Source: Apiosordaria backusii
Lineage: Eukaryota; Ascomycota; Sordariomycetes; Sordariales; Lasiosphaeriaceae
Length of the DNA: 64,000 nt
Assembly: GCA_030549205.1 (NCBI GenBank)
Contig: JAUKTV010000007.1
Coordinates: 124,001-188,000 of the forward strand
Direction: 5' to 3'
The translations under genes were made by a program, and so were the position numbers. Every line of letters starts with the position of its first letter. Position 1 is the stretch's first letter. This document shows, in pieces, positions 1-12,365 of the stretch. The notes beneath the pieces are model-generated. The model saw nothing but the letters and a program-made list of their open reading frames with translations. It ran no database searches and was not told where the DNA came from.

Positions 1-2155
1 AACTTTCAATCTGGAAAAGCCTTGAAACTCGCTGTCTGGGCAGGGAATGTGGAGGTCTTTAGAATGCTGCTTTCTCGCGGGGCAAGCATGGAGACGGTTG
101 AAAGTGTCTTTTTCGAAGTTATGGTCGCCCCTTTGTCTGAGGAGTCAGCACTTTCGTTCATCGACATTCTCACATTGGCGGACGGCCCAAGCTCTGTGAA
201 AGGCTTCAAAAAGATCATACCAAGATTACGCGCACCGGTTCGGGGTTGCTTGACAGCTCATCCGGATTCCGTCAAACTCGTCAAGCGCCTGATCAAATTG
301 GGCGTTAACTTCGATGTGGAAGAGCCAACCGTTCTGTATGGCGATGGCTGTGGTCCAGAGCTTTGTACCACCCTACTCTGGAGCTTGCTTCCCCCACAAC
401 AAGGAAGACGTCCGATCGAGCCCGGTGTTATTCAGTTACTCATTGAGGCCAAAGGTAAGCTTAAACATTTGCACAGTCCGCTCAGACACATGCTAATCGA
501 CTCCAACAGTCAACGTTAATTTTGTGGCGCCAAGATCCAAAGCTACAGCTGTCATTCTTGCCGCAAACTTCGGTCATACCGACACCGTTAACCACCTGAT
601 CAAAGCCGAGGCTAACACTCGGATGAGAGACCATTTCAAGTGCTCAGCTCTGTTTTATGCATCCCAAAATGGTCACCTGAACGTCGTCAAGTCTCTTCTC
701 AAGGCCCAGTACACGCCCAATGATGGTAGCCTCCATGAAGCCGCGAGAAACCTCCACAGCAAAATCTGCGCTCTCTTGATTAAGACTCGTGACTTTGATG
801 TCAACTTCCACTCTTCGCGTCATCAAGGTCGAACCGCTCTCCAAGAAATGGCCTACTGCTGTGACGGGACCCGCAGCCCAGTGGAAATGGAGGAGACATT
901 TGATGCGCTTGGGTGTGAGAAAGGTGGACTGAAGCCCTTCGAGGTACATCAGAGCACTGGAAAGCATGCCCTCCTGTTTGCGCTCGAGAATCTTCAGCCA
1001 TTTTCCGTCACACAAGCCCTTCTTGACACTCTCCTGTGGCGGGATATCAATAGCGACCAAAACGTCTTTACCCAAAAAGAGATCAGCCCCACCACGGGCA
1101 ATCTGATCGATTGTCATTATTCGCCGACAATGTATCTCAAAAACATCCTGCCTGCCCAGTCTGAAAAGGATGTTCAACGCAATTACGCTCTTGCCCGGCT
1201 GTTGAGCGACAAGGGTGCAGTCGACAGGTATTGGTCCGACACGCCACGTGACCAGCCGCCTGGCGCAATGGGATACCCCGAAGCAATTGCAAAAGAGGTG
1301 AAGCGCTGGAACAAGGTCAGACAAGACCACGAGGAGCAGCTACGCCGGGAAGAAGAAACCCAGAACCAGAAGTTCTTCTTTGAGCAAGCTCGCCATGAAC
1401 AACGCCTTCTCCAAGAGAGCCAGACCGCGATGCAAAAGGTCCAGAGTAGCGCTCTCATACACGAGAACAAGCTGCACCAGGACGCGGAAGTCACCCTCCA
1501 GCAGCACCAAGCCATCGAAGAAAAGAACCGCCTTGCTCACGAGGGCCGGGTGATGGCGAATCAGGACCGAGCAGCGCAAGTTGCGGTAGACAATCAAGGA
1601 CTCGCCCAAAAGCATCACATCCTTGAGCATCACCAGCAGGTGACGGATTATCACAAGCTCCGTCAGAAGCAGATGATGGATTACCAGACTCTTCGTCAAA
1701 ACCAGATGGCGGATCACCAGAAATATATTACTCAAGTGCGAACAGACCAGCAAAAGCTTGGATCTCAGCAAGCCCTGGATCACCAAAAGCAGCTCGCACA
1801 TAAGACGTTGGAGAAGCAAAAGTTGAAGACTTCTGAGGCAGTAGATAAGCACAATCTCAAAGCTCTGGAAGCAATGGATAAGCACAAATACAACCATTTG
1901 CACAAAATGGACAGTGAAAAGCGCGAGCATGAGAAGAAGATGGGGCAGCAGCAAGTGATACAGAAGAAGTCATTGGCAAAGCTTGCTTCTCAGGAGGATC
2001 AGAGGAAGTTGCAGGTCAGGTACGATACGGCACAAATCAATCTTTTTGAACAGATGGCGAAGAAGGAGATCGCTGGGCCGGCAAATCCTGCGCAGGGGAA
2101 GGTGGTGAAAAAGCAAGGGCCGCGGGGGTATATTGAGGATGGGAGGTTGGGGTGA
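1..2155 (+). CDS. Ankyrin-repeat protein with long His/Gln-rich coiled coil, 5' partial
   Basis: The frame is open to the left edge (no ATG near it), so the start lies outside the window. Two exons, 1-454 and 510-2155. The 55-nt intron 455-509 (GTAAGC...CAACAG, branch-like TGCTAATC) joins them in phase, giving 699 visible residues. The N-terminal half shows degenerate ankyrin repeats: helix pairs such as LKLAVWAGNVEVFRMLLSRG, then ILAANFGHTDTVNHLI and ALFYASQNGHLNVVKSLL. The last 280 residues or so are a highly charged coiled coil dominated by His, Gln, Lys and Glu, with quasi-repeats of the form xDHQKxL. Ankyrin repeats bind other proteins and the coil suggests oligomerisation (inference). 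There is no catalytic domain or membrane segment in the visible part. Such proteins are common in fungal NLR-like families, so an N-terminal NTPase outside the window is possible but unproven. Confidence 0.8.
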
Positions 2156-2622
2156 TTGTGCCCTCACGCGACATGTTTGTTTTTACTCCTGCATTTTCTC
2201 GGATCTGAAGTTGGAATCATTGCAAATTAATTAGGTATTCGGTGCCGGGCCGGTGATGAATTGGGGCATCCAGCTTGGAAGTCTACACGTCTGGTCGTTC
2301 TTTTCTGCCTGCTTTTCTGTAGCTTTTATTTGTTGATCGCTTCATTCTTATTGTACCGAATAGTTTTTGTTTCCCTGTGCCTTTCAACGTCATCGATTTC
2401 TTATGTAAGTTTGCTGACGGAAAAGGAGCCAACAAGGAGGCAATGTGGGTCACATAGCAACGTTGTTGCCCCGTAAATACCCCTATAATTGCTGACAGTC
2501 TGATAATAATGCCAAGAAGTCAAATTTGTCACTTGCACTTTTGAATGAAGATGAAGGCCGTTTGAATGGAATGCCAAAGGCGTGATGGTTGAAGTGTTCT
2601 ATCTAGGTAGCAATAGCTTTTG
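2156..2622. other. Intergenic, convergent 3' ends
   Basis: Holds the 3' flanks of the ankyrin gene (+) and of the membrane protein gene that ends at 2623 on the minus strand. I see no supported gene; one 71-codon ORF looks random. Confidence 0.6.
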
Positions 2623-3552
2623 TTACAATGCCAACTGTCGATGCCGGAAAATGAACAGCCACAGCTCCCTCATAGTGAACATGAACCACAGCACCGGAAA
2701 GGACAACAACCCCATGGCCGTCAATCCGATCGACATGGGCACAAAGCTATTAGCAAACTCCCGATAAGGACCCCCCTCGGGGACCATCTGCACAGCCGTC
2801 TGCAGTGCCGCGAGCATCACCGTAACTGCACCAAACAGGAGCAGGTATGGCGCGCCAAAGCAGGAAAAGAACGACAATTGGTCATAATGAATTTGGAAGT
2901 AACGCTCCCCGCGGAACAACATTGTCCACGAATTGAGCCTCGGCAGTCGCAGCTCCCCGTAGTGATAACGCCTAGCCACCTGTGTGTCTCGAAGGTATGC
3001 ATATTCCTGGATGAAATGCGACCAGCCGGTCCAGTCCAACTCCCCGGGGAGCAATCCGAGACGCTGAGCCATGTCAAAGTCTGATTCGTGTCGAATGAGA
3101 CGGGAATAGGTGCGCAGGAAGCCTTGGGCTTCGAGACGGAGGGCGTCTTCTGGGTTGCATAGGGTGGGGTTCGCTAGCTCCAGTCTAGCCGGACGGTGGT
3201 GGAGGTGGGCTTTCCAAAATGAGTGGCTGAGCAGATACTTCGGAAGCGGTTTGATAAAAATGCGGTCGCAATTCCAAATGAGGTGCAGATCGGGCCTTTC
3301 AGTGATAACAATCTTGCGCCCTTTGATGATCTGGTGGTGTAAGGGGGAGATATTCTCAGGCTTGCCGGTCAGGAATAGCAGCGAATAGAGACGGTTCAAT
3401 CTTTCGGTCGAGATATCGGCGGTAAGGAAGCTGGTGATCCCGGGATCGTCATTGAATGGGAGAGTCGGCTGACCGGGCACAGTGGTGTCTTCATTTTCCG
3501 TGCCACTGGCATGTTGGCTCGGCTCTGGCCTGGTTTGTTCGTGAGCCGCCAT
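2623..3552 (-). CDS. Two-TM fungal protein, DUF6601-like
   Basis: Single-exon 309-aa protein. The N-terminal 40 residues are polar. A conserved-looking core follows: a segment of the form TSFLTADISTERLNRLYSLL, then a GRKIVITERPDLHLIW segment with nearby KPLPKYLL. The C-terminal third has two strong hydrophobic segments (around residues 228-250 and 272-292) separated by a short polar loop, so it is probably membrane-anchored. The core matches my memory of the uncharacterised fungal family DUF6601; I could not check this. No catalytic motif is visible. It is divergently arranged with the NLR-like gene across a 1.1-kb intergenic region. The ATG at 3552 is the first in the frame and is followed by a normal low-complexity N terminus. 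Confidence 0.82.
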   Translation of the reverse strand: MAAHEQTRPEPSQHASGTENEDTTVPGQPTLPFNDDPGITSFLTADISTERLNRLYSLLFLTGKPENISPLHHQIIKGRKIVITERPDLHLIWNCDRIFIKPLPKYLLSHSFWKAHLHHRPARLELANPTLCNPEDALRLEAQGFLRTYSRLIRHESDFDMAQRLGLLPGELDWTGWSHFIQEYAYLRDTQVARRYHYGELRLPRLNSWTMLFRGERYFQIHYDQLSFFSCFGAPYLLLFGAVTVMLAALQTAVQMVPEGGPYREFANSFVPMSIGLTAMGLLSFPVLWFMFTMRELWLFIFRHRQLAL

Positions 3553-4669
3553 GAATGAGAGGGGGTTTGCCGTAGCCTGGTGGCTGGATACGTAAGTCTA
3601 GGGATATGTCTTGGAAGGAATTCAAGGGAGGAAAGCAGGCTCGGAGAAGCTGAGTGCTAAATATGGCTCTGCTGAACGCCAGTTTCAACTCTGCATTCGA
3701 TCATCTTCCATCACGAACCTTTCTGCATGTTCATGTATGCACTTGGCCTCAATGATTCTCTCAGCCATCATGAAAGCAACATTACAAGAACTCAGAATTT
3801 GGGGTCCAACTGATACCAACCAGTGATTTCGTAATGTGGCTTGTTTCAGCGTCTCATGTGCCTTGAATTCATGGCCTCAATTGCTCTAGACCAAAGAGTG
3901 GTCACGATCGACACATGCACGATGCTGGTGTGTCACACAAACCCATGGCGTCTGACTTGGCTCCTCTTGATTTGCCCGATACTATTCAGCACGCAACATT
4001 GCCGTTATGCGGGGAGGCTTAAGCCATTTCTGCAAGGCATCCAGTCGCCTACTTTTTTCTCTCACCGACTTCCTGGAATGGGGCAGTATCATGTCGCCGG
4101 CCTGCCACCCGCGCGGAGGGCGGCGCCCTAGTGTCGATCATTACCCTATGGACCGAGACGGGCGCTCCGACATGACACGCAGAGCCTTGTCGATCTGTGA
4201 ATAGCCTCAGGCGTGGATATTGGCGCGGTAAGTGACCTATCCATTTCCATAACAAGATGCAGCAGGGTTGCAATTTGGGTCATGCACATGCCTTGGCGAA
4301 GAGTAACATCAACTCTGGTACTTGAGGTCGAAGTACCTTTTTTCTCATCATTTTATTGGCTATGCTTCGACCGGCGAAGACATCTTGATAGACCGGTCAT
4401 GACAGCCACGAAGGCCCCCAGGGTGAAGTCCTCGGGGTGGGATTTGGGGACTTGAGTTCTATGATGCGGCTGACAACTCTAGATCGCGAGCCTCGTGAAG
4501 ATAGAAGGCCGCGTGTACTTGGAAAAAAGAGGTCATAAGCAGTATAAAACTTCTGCTATGATAGAACCATTCGCCTGTTGTGTTTCCTGAGCAGTCATAC
4601 TACCTCACCGTTCACTTTCTACCCACAACAACATCATCACTTCCAAGTCCACACAGCAAAAGATTCACA
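3553..4669. other. Divergent promoter region
   Basis: Lies between the minus-strand DUF6601-like gene and the plus-strand NLR-like gene. Only short random ORFs occur. A TATA-like box near the right end is listed separately. Confidence 0.6.
4543..4548 (+). promoter_or_regulatory. TATA box candidate of the NLR-like gene
   Basis: TATAAA, 122 bp upstream of the chosen ATG at 4670, with a CT-rich and A-rich leader between them. Position and sequence fit a fungal core promoter. Confidence 0.45.
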
Positions 4670-7600
4670 ATGGACCAAACAAAGACCGCCAGTTCTAAGG
4701 AGGCAAACGGATCCAGTGGGACTTCTCGCACTCTGGATCCGGCTGGTCACTCCCAACAGCTTCCGCTGGACACGGAGCCTGCTCCACGCCCCAATGCAAG
4801 CCAACCAAGTCAGCCCACTGCAAGCAAGTCTACTCTAACTCCAATTCCAACTCCTGATGTGCCAAATGGCGGCAAGGGAGGTTCACTGCAACCGGTCAAG
4901 AATAAAACACCTGTCATCACAAGCAGCCAAGTATCGGCCGATTCCAACGCTCATTTGGCCTCCCAGTCCCCGGCTGCACCGGCCAAGGACACTCCACCGG
5001 TCAAGGACACTCCACCGCAGGCAGACATCAAACAGAAGAATACTGCTGGAACGACTGCAAAATCGAAGTCTGCGCAAGCTCCAGGTGGGCTGCCGGAACT
5101 GGAGCGCATCGAACAAAAGTATCTGGGGTTGAGACAGTTGGTTGCACCTTCTGATGAGATGGAGGAGATTGAAGCCGAGTTCGTACTGCCATCTGCCTGC
5201 TGAGCGCACATCATTGACCTCCATGTACAATTATCTGACATCTTGAGCTCCTAGCATCGTCTTTGTCCATGGCATTGCCGCTCATCCCCACGGAACCTGG
5301 ACACACAAAGATACCAAGGTCAACTGGCTTGAGGATAAGTCCATGCTGCCCGCGGATTTGCCCAAAGCAAGGATATTGTACTTTGGCTATCAGTCTGCTT
5401 GGTATGGTCAAAATGCTGTCAGGCAAACAGTCAACACAGCGGCCGATCAACTGCTGAACTCATTGATGGGGAGGCTTCGAGAGGTGAGCTATGCTTAACT
5501 TCCAATTGAGATGCCCTCTAACCTTTGTCATTCTCAGAACTGCGCCGAGCGCCCCATCATATTCGTTGCCCATTGTTTTGGTGGTTTGATAGTTCAGCGT
5601 GTGAGTGAATCCCCATTAGACTAACCAAAAACCTGACCCTGACACAAGATTTATATAGGCTTTCCACATCGCCCACTCGCACCGGTCCAATTTCCCTGGT
5701 CTCATTGACGCCATCACTGGCCTTATCTTTCTCGGCACCCCACACTCGGGAGTTGATGGCAATTCTGCATTGAGCACCCAGGGTGACATCTACCAGGCAA
5801 TCGTTAGCGCACAAGTCAACACTCACGTCGAAACACTCGAGGCAATGACCCACAACAACCAGATGCTTCATGGAATTGTTCAGGACTTCAACACTGTGTT
5901 GAAAAATGAGGTCAAGGTCAAGCCGCAGATATACTCTTTCTACGAAATGTATTCGTCCAACGTAGGGAAGATTGGTGGGATGGGGAACATACCTCAGGTA
6001 AACTAATTCTTTAAGATTATAGACTTTGTTTCGTGCATCGCTGACCCCGTCGTTGTCTTAGGAATTCGTTGTCACAGAGTCATCAGCGACCTTGTACGGT
6101 TACGGTTCGACCGGTCTCAATGCGAATCACTTCAACATGAACACTTTTGAGAACAACCAAGACGCCAATTACGATTCAGTGCGTCAACAGATCATGAAGA
6201 TGGCTAAGCAGTCGAGAGAGAACCAAGAGCAGCGGAAAGAAGCAGGTAAGGGGATGTCTTATCAAGGTGTTTCGGCTTTGGTCAGAACTTGGGGTCGTGG
6301 TACGCCTGACTTCTAGGGAAGGTTGGATTCATGTGGTGCTCGTGGCTAGCACGCAAATTTTGCCCTATTTCCAGTTGTACCTTCATCATGATATTCAGTT
6401 CTATAGACAAGCAATCTAACGTATATCTACCACAGATACCAAGTTTAGGCAGTCTCACAGTAACTTGGCCCACTTCGCCAAACTTCCTATTCCTATCCGA
6501 AACGATGGACATTTCGCAGACCGTGGAGACATACTGGATCTGCTAGACAGGAAGTTTCACGACGAAAATGGGGTGGTGGTAGCACTTGTCGGCGGTTTAG
6601 GAACTGGGTAGGTGCCTTACCTCATCAAAAACTGTTGACTTTTGAGTCATCCTTCACCAATCCTTGCTAAGCTTTGGCTACACAGCAGGCTAATAGAAAC
6701 CCACTCAGAAAGACACACATTGCCGTTGAGTATGCTAATCGATACTGCATCGAGAACCCGGGCGCCTACATTCACTGGATCGATGCTAGCAGCGCCGAGC
6801 AGTTCGAGTTCTCGTACAAACGCATAGCGGAGGCTCTACAAATCCGTCTCAGGGACCCCAACTCTCCGCAAGAGATAGTGAGAGACGTCTATCAAGCTCT
6901 TAAGAAGGGCGTCAACAGCCACTGGCTGATGGTCGTGGACGGTCTGAATGACGAATCTTCGCTCCACTGGGCCAAGGATACCGACACAGATGATGAACGA
7001 ACAATCTGGGACTTCATCCCCATGGGAAAACATGCCAGTGTCTTGGTTACGACAAGAAATGAGCGTCTGGCGAGGCGGTTTGTGAGAAGGAAACATCAAT
7101 TCATTGTCGAAGTCAATCCGCTTGGCGACAAGGACGCGGCATTTATGGTTTTGGGGGAACACACATCCAACAAACGGAAATTCGCACAAGCCAAGGAATT
7201 GGCCAAGCAACTTGGGGGGATCGCTGGTGCTCTCGCATATGTATATGCTTACCTCACCAAGGTCGACAGGAAGATGGAACTGAAGGCATACGGGGACATG
7301 CTAAAACTCCCAGAGTCATCAAAGCCGGATCCTATCGCCAATGCAGTATTAGCCTGGAGGTCTTTGTACAGAGCTCTCAAGACCAAACACCCAGAAGCAG
7401 CGAACCTGCTTAATTCTGTTGGTGTGCTGGACGTGCAGAGCATCCCGAAGGACTTCTTCCAGAAGACTGATTGGAAGCTGACTCGGACATTGGAAGCTTA
7501 CGGTATGATCGAAAGATCAGCGGATGACAGGTTCATACGTGTGACTGGGATAGTCCGACTGTGTCTGCAACGATATCTCGAGGAGAGAGGAAAAAAGGAA

Positions 7601-9070
7601 GGGGTCGAAGAAAAGGTGCTGGAACAGCTTTGCGAGAACTTGAAAGGCGGCCATCAAGACCTGGACGACGCATTGCTGCCCAGCATTCTGGCTGCTCTCA
7701 ACTTCCAGGCAAAATCACCAGACAGTGACACCAAAAAGCTAGCCGCCACGCTCCACCTCAAGGTCGCCCAGTACTACCAACATATTGGACGCCTTCAAGC
7801 AGCAATACGCCACTTCGAGCATTGTCTTACTCCACGTCCGAAAGACTCCAAACGGCCATATTTCATTTCAAACGAAGATGCGGACTCTGCAAAGAAAGCA
7901 CTCGAACAGGCCAGATCGGATGTGAAGAAGGCTGAGTCGTCGGCGGTGAGCTTGACAAAAGGCACCAAGAAGCCAGCTCTGCCTACTGTATCCGTGCCCA
8001 ACCCTCGCGAGATTCACACAGAGCTCCAACACCTTGAGAAAACATCTGGGCCGAGTCACGCCAGCACCATCCAGAAGGTAGCCGAGCTGGCAGCCTTGAG
8101 ACTCACGCATCCAGGCATCAGACATGTCAACAAAGTCAACAGTGGTAACAAGTTTGCGGACACCCGTGGCCTTCCAGCACCTCCAGGCCGCTCTCCTCTC
8201 ATCCCCGCTGCCCACATTCCTCCTGCACATGCCATCCCGGTTCATGGCACCTCATCAGCTCAAGGCCGATCGGCAGCTTACAATTCTCCGGCTGCCAGTC
8301 CCCAGCCTCACAGCCCGCGAGCTCTCAGCCCAACGGTTGCAAGCTTACCCGGAACGCATAAATCTTCAGATAAACTCCCTTCCGGATCGGATCACCCTCA
8401 TCAGCCAGCACCCGAAAGCGATGACACCCCCGAGGAAGGCCCAGCATCCCTCTACCACCGCCTCCTCACCACCGCCATCTCCCACGGCCGCGACAACATG
8501 CACACAGCCAACGCGCACTACTCCCTCGCCATTGCCCACGAATCCCAAGGCGATTTCCCCCAATCTCAAACCCATTTCTTCCACGCCCTCTCCACTGCTC
8601 GCACTCACGTTGGCATTGACTCCCCCGAGTACCTGCGTATGATGCGTGCCCTCGCCTGCGGTTACGCCCGCAAAGGAGGTGATTACCTCCCTCAGGCCCA
8701 GCAGATCTTCGCTTTTGTCTTGCAGAAACAAGTGAAAACCCTCGGGGAAACCCACCCGGAAACTCTGGTTACGAGGCACAATGTCGCTCTGTTCCTTGAA
8801 GAGGCTGAAGAGTGGGAGGCAGCGGGCGAGGAGCTGGAGAGAATCCTGGGGTTACAGGGGTATTTGCTTGGCAGGGATTCACAGGACACTTTGCAGACTG
8901 CTTGTAGTCTCGCGATGAATTATGGTGCGAGGGGGAAGAGGAAGGAAGCGTTGGAGCTGTTTAGGGCTACCTTGGTGACACAGGAGAGGGTGTTGGGGGA
9001 GACGCACGTGGATACTGTTACTACTGCGGAGAGGTTGAGGGAGTTTCTTGCGGAAATGAATGTGGAATAG
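4670..9070 (+). CDS. NLR-like protein: alpha/beta-hydrolase domain, P-loop NTPase, TPR repeats
   Basis: Seven exons reconstructed: 4670 to about 5118 (5136 is an alternative), 5255-5483, 5538-5600, 5659-5997, 6062-6245, 6436-6607 and 6709-9070. All junctions are GT-AG and the phases close, giving about 1265 aa. Domains in order: a disordered Pro/Ser/Thr-rich N terminus (1-145); a lipase-like alpha/beta hydrolase region (about 150-370) with IVFVHGI and the nucleophile-elbow position AHCFGG; a STAND-type NTPase with the P-loop GGLGTGKT (about 473-480, created by splicing exon 6 to 7), Walker B WLMVVDG (about 551) and ASVLVTTRNERLA; and C-terminal tetratricopeptide repeats of about 42 residues (about 1040-1260). 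This is the standard layout of fungal NLRs, thought to sense non-self or heterologous proteins and trigger defence or incompatibility; the trigger here is unknown. The elbow carries Cys where a lipase has Ser. The first splice donor is the least certain point. Confidence 0.85.
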
Positions 9071-9453
9071 CGAGGAAGAACAATGACTAGGGAGCTTAAT
9101 TTGGTTTGGGGTTGCGAAGATGAAGAATTGGGGTGTTTGTTGTGAGTAGCCAAAAGGGTACATGGGGGCTGCTATCTTCACATTTTTGATAGGTATCATG
9201 AAGGTTTGATGTTTGAGCCGACAAATAGCAAGTAACACTAAGGTAGCCAAGATGATCATGATGATATAGAACCAGAATCGTGCGCTGTAAATGTGGATTA
9301 TCCGCTACCTACGAGCAAGGCATACCTTCCCTGTGATATGAGATTCGGAATGTTTCTGCATCCCACGCCCCACGCGTATTTCCCCTCATGGCTCACACCT
9401 GTCGTGTTCCTTGGGCATTGGCCACCCCCTTGGTTTGGCTTCAAGCCCACTAT
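9071..9453. other. Intergenic, convergent 3' ends
   Basis: Between the NLR-like gene and the 3' end of the first copy of the three-exon family. No gene is supported. Confidence 0.6.
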
Positions 9454-10345
9454 TCAAATTGCCGGAAAATATGCCTCCAGAAACTTCTCAACCCTTTCCT
9501 CATGGGTATCTGCGGAGGAATGGTGATTAAGGTTGAGAACCGCATGGCTTTCCATCTCTGGGCGGCCAATGAACTTGCGTATGCTTTCACGGAACATATG
9601 TTTGCCCGCGCGCCAGCAAATGTATCCATCATCTTGGGGAAGGAGACGTAGCTCCTGACGCCTTTCCCACGCGGCAATACTCTTCTTGCTACCGTCATTG
9701 GGGTACGGGTATTTCATCGCAGCTTCCATCTGACGATTGTGGACGAGCGTATCAAAGGCTGTGGCAGTGAGTTGATCTGATTCCATTTTGCTCCTGAGAG
9801 CTTTGATGAACTCTCCGATAAGATGCTAATCAAGGTAGGTAGGTATGATCAGTTTCACAACCTCAAATCTTACAAGGTAAGGCAGGACAATAAATACATA
9901 CCACCACAAAGCGTATGAGATCCTTTTGTAAACGAGGGAGCAAGGTATAATCGTAGTTGGCCGGTATGTCCTCAGGATATCGGAAACTTAATCATATCCT
10001 GTAAGTCGCAGGCATCACCACGCATAACAACAGGGATCTGTGATGACAGGTCATTCCGAGTTAGAAAGTCTTCTTGAATCAATAAACCGGCATGTAGTAG
10101 CTCAGGTAACTTACAGGCTCGTAACCCTGCCCTGAATAAAAACAGGCATCCGTGGTACAGGACTGGCCATCTCCAATGTTCAGTTCGGATGGTCTCGGAT
10201 ATTCGCGGGTGCAGACAATGCTTTCACCCGAAAACAGCTCTTCAATGCAGCTAGCGACGGACTGAGCATCTCGAAAAGACTCGAGACACTGAACACACGT
10301 GTTCGGGCCAGGCGCGTAAGCGCACTTAAGTGCTGGCTGCGGCAT
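9454..10345 (-). pseudogene. Three-exon family, copy A (frameshifted in exon 2)
   Basis: Defined by comparison with copies B and C in this window. Exon 1 (10345-10115) encodes the Cys-containing start with the APGPNTCVQC motif and ends at a GTAAGT donor. Exon 2 (10037-9902) begins IPVVMRGDACDLQDM as in the paralogs. Exon 3 (9825-9454) encodes the conserved WERRQELRLLPQDDG...WRAGKHMFRESIRKF domain and stops just after FPAI. Exon 2 is 136 nt, whereas phase-0 borders need a multiple of three. Its first half reads into TGA, while its second half is paralog-like (LLPRLQKDLIRF) only in another frame. One extra or missing base near 9970-9980 explains this. No signal peptide or membrane segment. I do not recognise the family; no function is proposed. 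A truncated protein could still be made. Confidence 0.7.
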
Positions 10346-12365
10346 TAGGACGGCCACGAACAAATGTGACCTCGGGCTGGTGGTGATTGTGAGAGGGCGG
10401 GAGAAGTTAAAAGGAGAGAGTTTGCCAGAGCCACAAGAAAAGCGAAGGGGCACTGCCAATAAATACTGTCGCCAGGCTCGTCATTTCGGCGGGGTTATCG
10501 CTCTAGGCTATCAGTTGCTCCATAGGAGCATTTACAACAAAGAAGCTAAATAAGTGAAGAACTCTATAGAAGATTCCGGTCAGCTTGGAGTGGTTGGTTC
10601 TGATTAGATTTGAGTGAAGGAAGGGGCACTCTTCCGCTCAGATAAAGATGGCAATGGAAGTCAACTACCCTAGCCGAGCCTTTTCCAGAACAATCTATTA
10701 TACCTACCTTATATATCTCTTCGAGCACCCCAAGATAAGCAGCACTACAGAAAACAAAGCTCATGTTGCTGCTCCTTTCCTCTCCAAGTAAAACCCACAT
10801 CTCACATCTCACTTCTCATCCACTTGGGATGGATGATTGCAGCTGTAGGCAATACAGACAGGATCTAGGAGCATCATTTTTTTAAGTAGACAAAAAGGTC
10901 ATGTGAGTCAGATGAGATTAGATACAGCGTGTCACTCGTAACTTCAGCAGAGTCAAATAAAACCTTCCAACCAAAGAGTGGTTATGGCTCATCATCTTGA
11001 CTCACCACAGACAGACTGGAAGGATGCAGGGTGTTGTGTTTGGGTGGAGCGGAATGTCACTGGCTTTGCGGCACGGCCGTAAGAACCTAGTTATGACAGG
11101 GACTTCGAAAGGGTTCTCGTTGGCTTTGCCCTCCAGTTATTGTTCTTTTATACCCTTAAAAATAAAAGTAATAACAGGGAACACGAAGTCACTATCGCAA
11201 TTCAACAGGTACTGATCTTGCAGCATCACTATATGAATAGCAATGAAAAGTCAATTATGCATCATATCTGATACAGTAGTCAATTAGTATGAACTAATAG
11301 GACAAAAGAGAGTGTGGGAAAAGGTGATGAAATTGAATCTGTCAAACTGGGCTCCTGAAGTACCTAGGATGCGTGAAGTGGTGGATCTCTTTGACTGGGT
11401 CAAATAGTGGGGCGCAGCCACATAAGAGATAAGAGATAAAATAAGAACTTGTGAATGCCCTCACCCAACCACTTCAGGTATCCATATCTAGCTGTTACCA
11501 TAATCTATAAGAGTGTGTACCTACACATCTCTATGTCTCAACCGGTTTCAGTGACCTGGTCAAAAACCCCGGGGCATTGTAATCCGGTGTGCTGATTAGT
11601 CAAGTAAGGTAGGTAGGTACCAGGTAGGTAGGCAGAGAGATGCTACCATATACCAGTACCCGATCAACAGCTGTGGCTTGGTCTAGGATTGGATCCTGAT
11701 CTTCCGTCTTCGTCCGAGGTCATGACGCAGATTTCATTAGTTACAAGAGTCGATCTTAGAGCACGCCTCTTGTCTTTCCAGGGCCTGTCCAAAACATAAG
11801 AATCCAGCTCCGTTTGCGCACAACACCAAATGTTCAAGCCGAGATCCAAGTTACAAATCAACTACCGCTTGCTCGCGATTTCGTTTATTGTAGCTTAGAT
11901 GAAGTTCGACTGAAGCTCAGACAAAAGTGTATGTAAAGGCTAAGGATGAGGGTGAGACACCATTCGTTTGGATGGGGGCTCCGCGAAAGGTGTTTTTTGG
12001 CTTCCATTTTACCATAACCAAAGCTTTATGAACGGCAGGTCAAGGATGGACCATAATAATGAGCAGACCTTGGCCTTGTTTGCATTGACTCTTGCTTTGT
12101 CGTGCTCTCCTTGGGCTGCTTTGCCATTCCCACCCAATGGGGACAGCGCAATGGCACATGTCAACATGATCACACGTCATGACATGATGCAAATCATGCT
12201 CTGTATTGAGAAAGCCTTCGCTATGGCTCCTGGCTAGCCGCATATTTTCTGAGTCTTTAGAATGTTCCCCGCACATTTCTGAATCCCGAAGTCCAAAAAG
12301 ATTTGCCCCATCTGTTCGTCACCACTCCCTGGGGATCGCGATGTGAGTGACAACTCTAGCGTCTT
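10346..12365. other. AT-rich intergenic region between copies A and B
   Basis: About 2 kb with no supported gene. The part at about 11570-12100 resembles the 3' flank of the copy D fragments (about 23185-23400), so it belongs to a duplicated block. Several GGTAGGTA-like stretches lie near 11605-11630. Confidence 0.6.
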
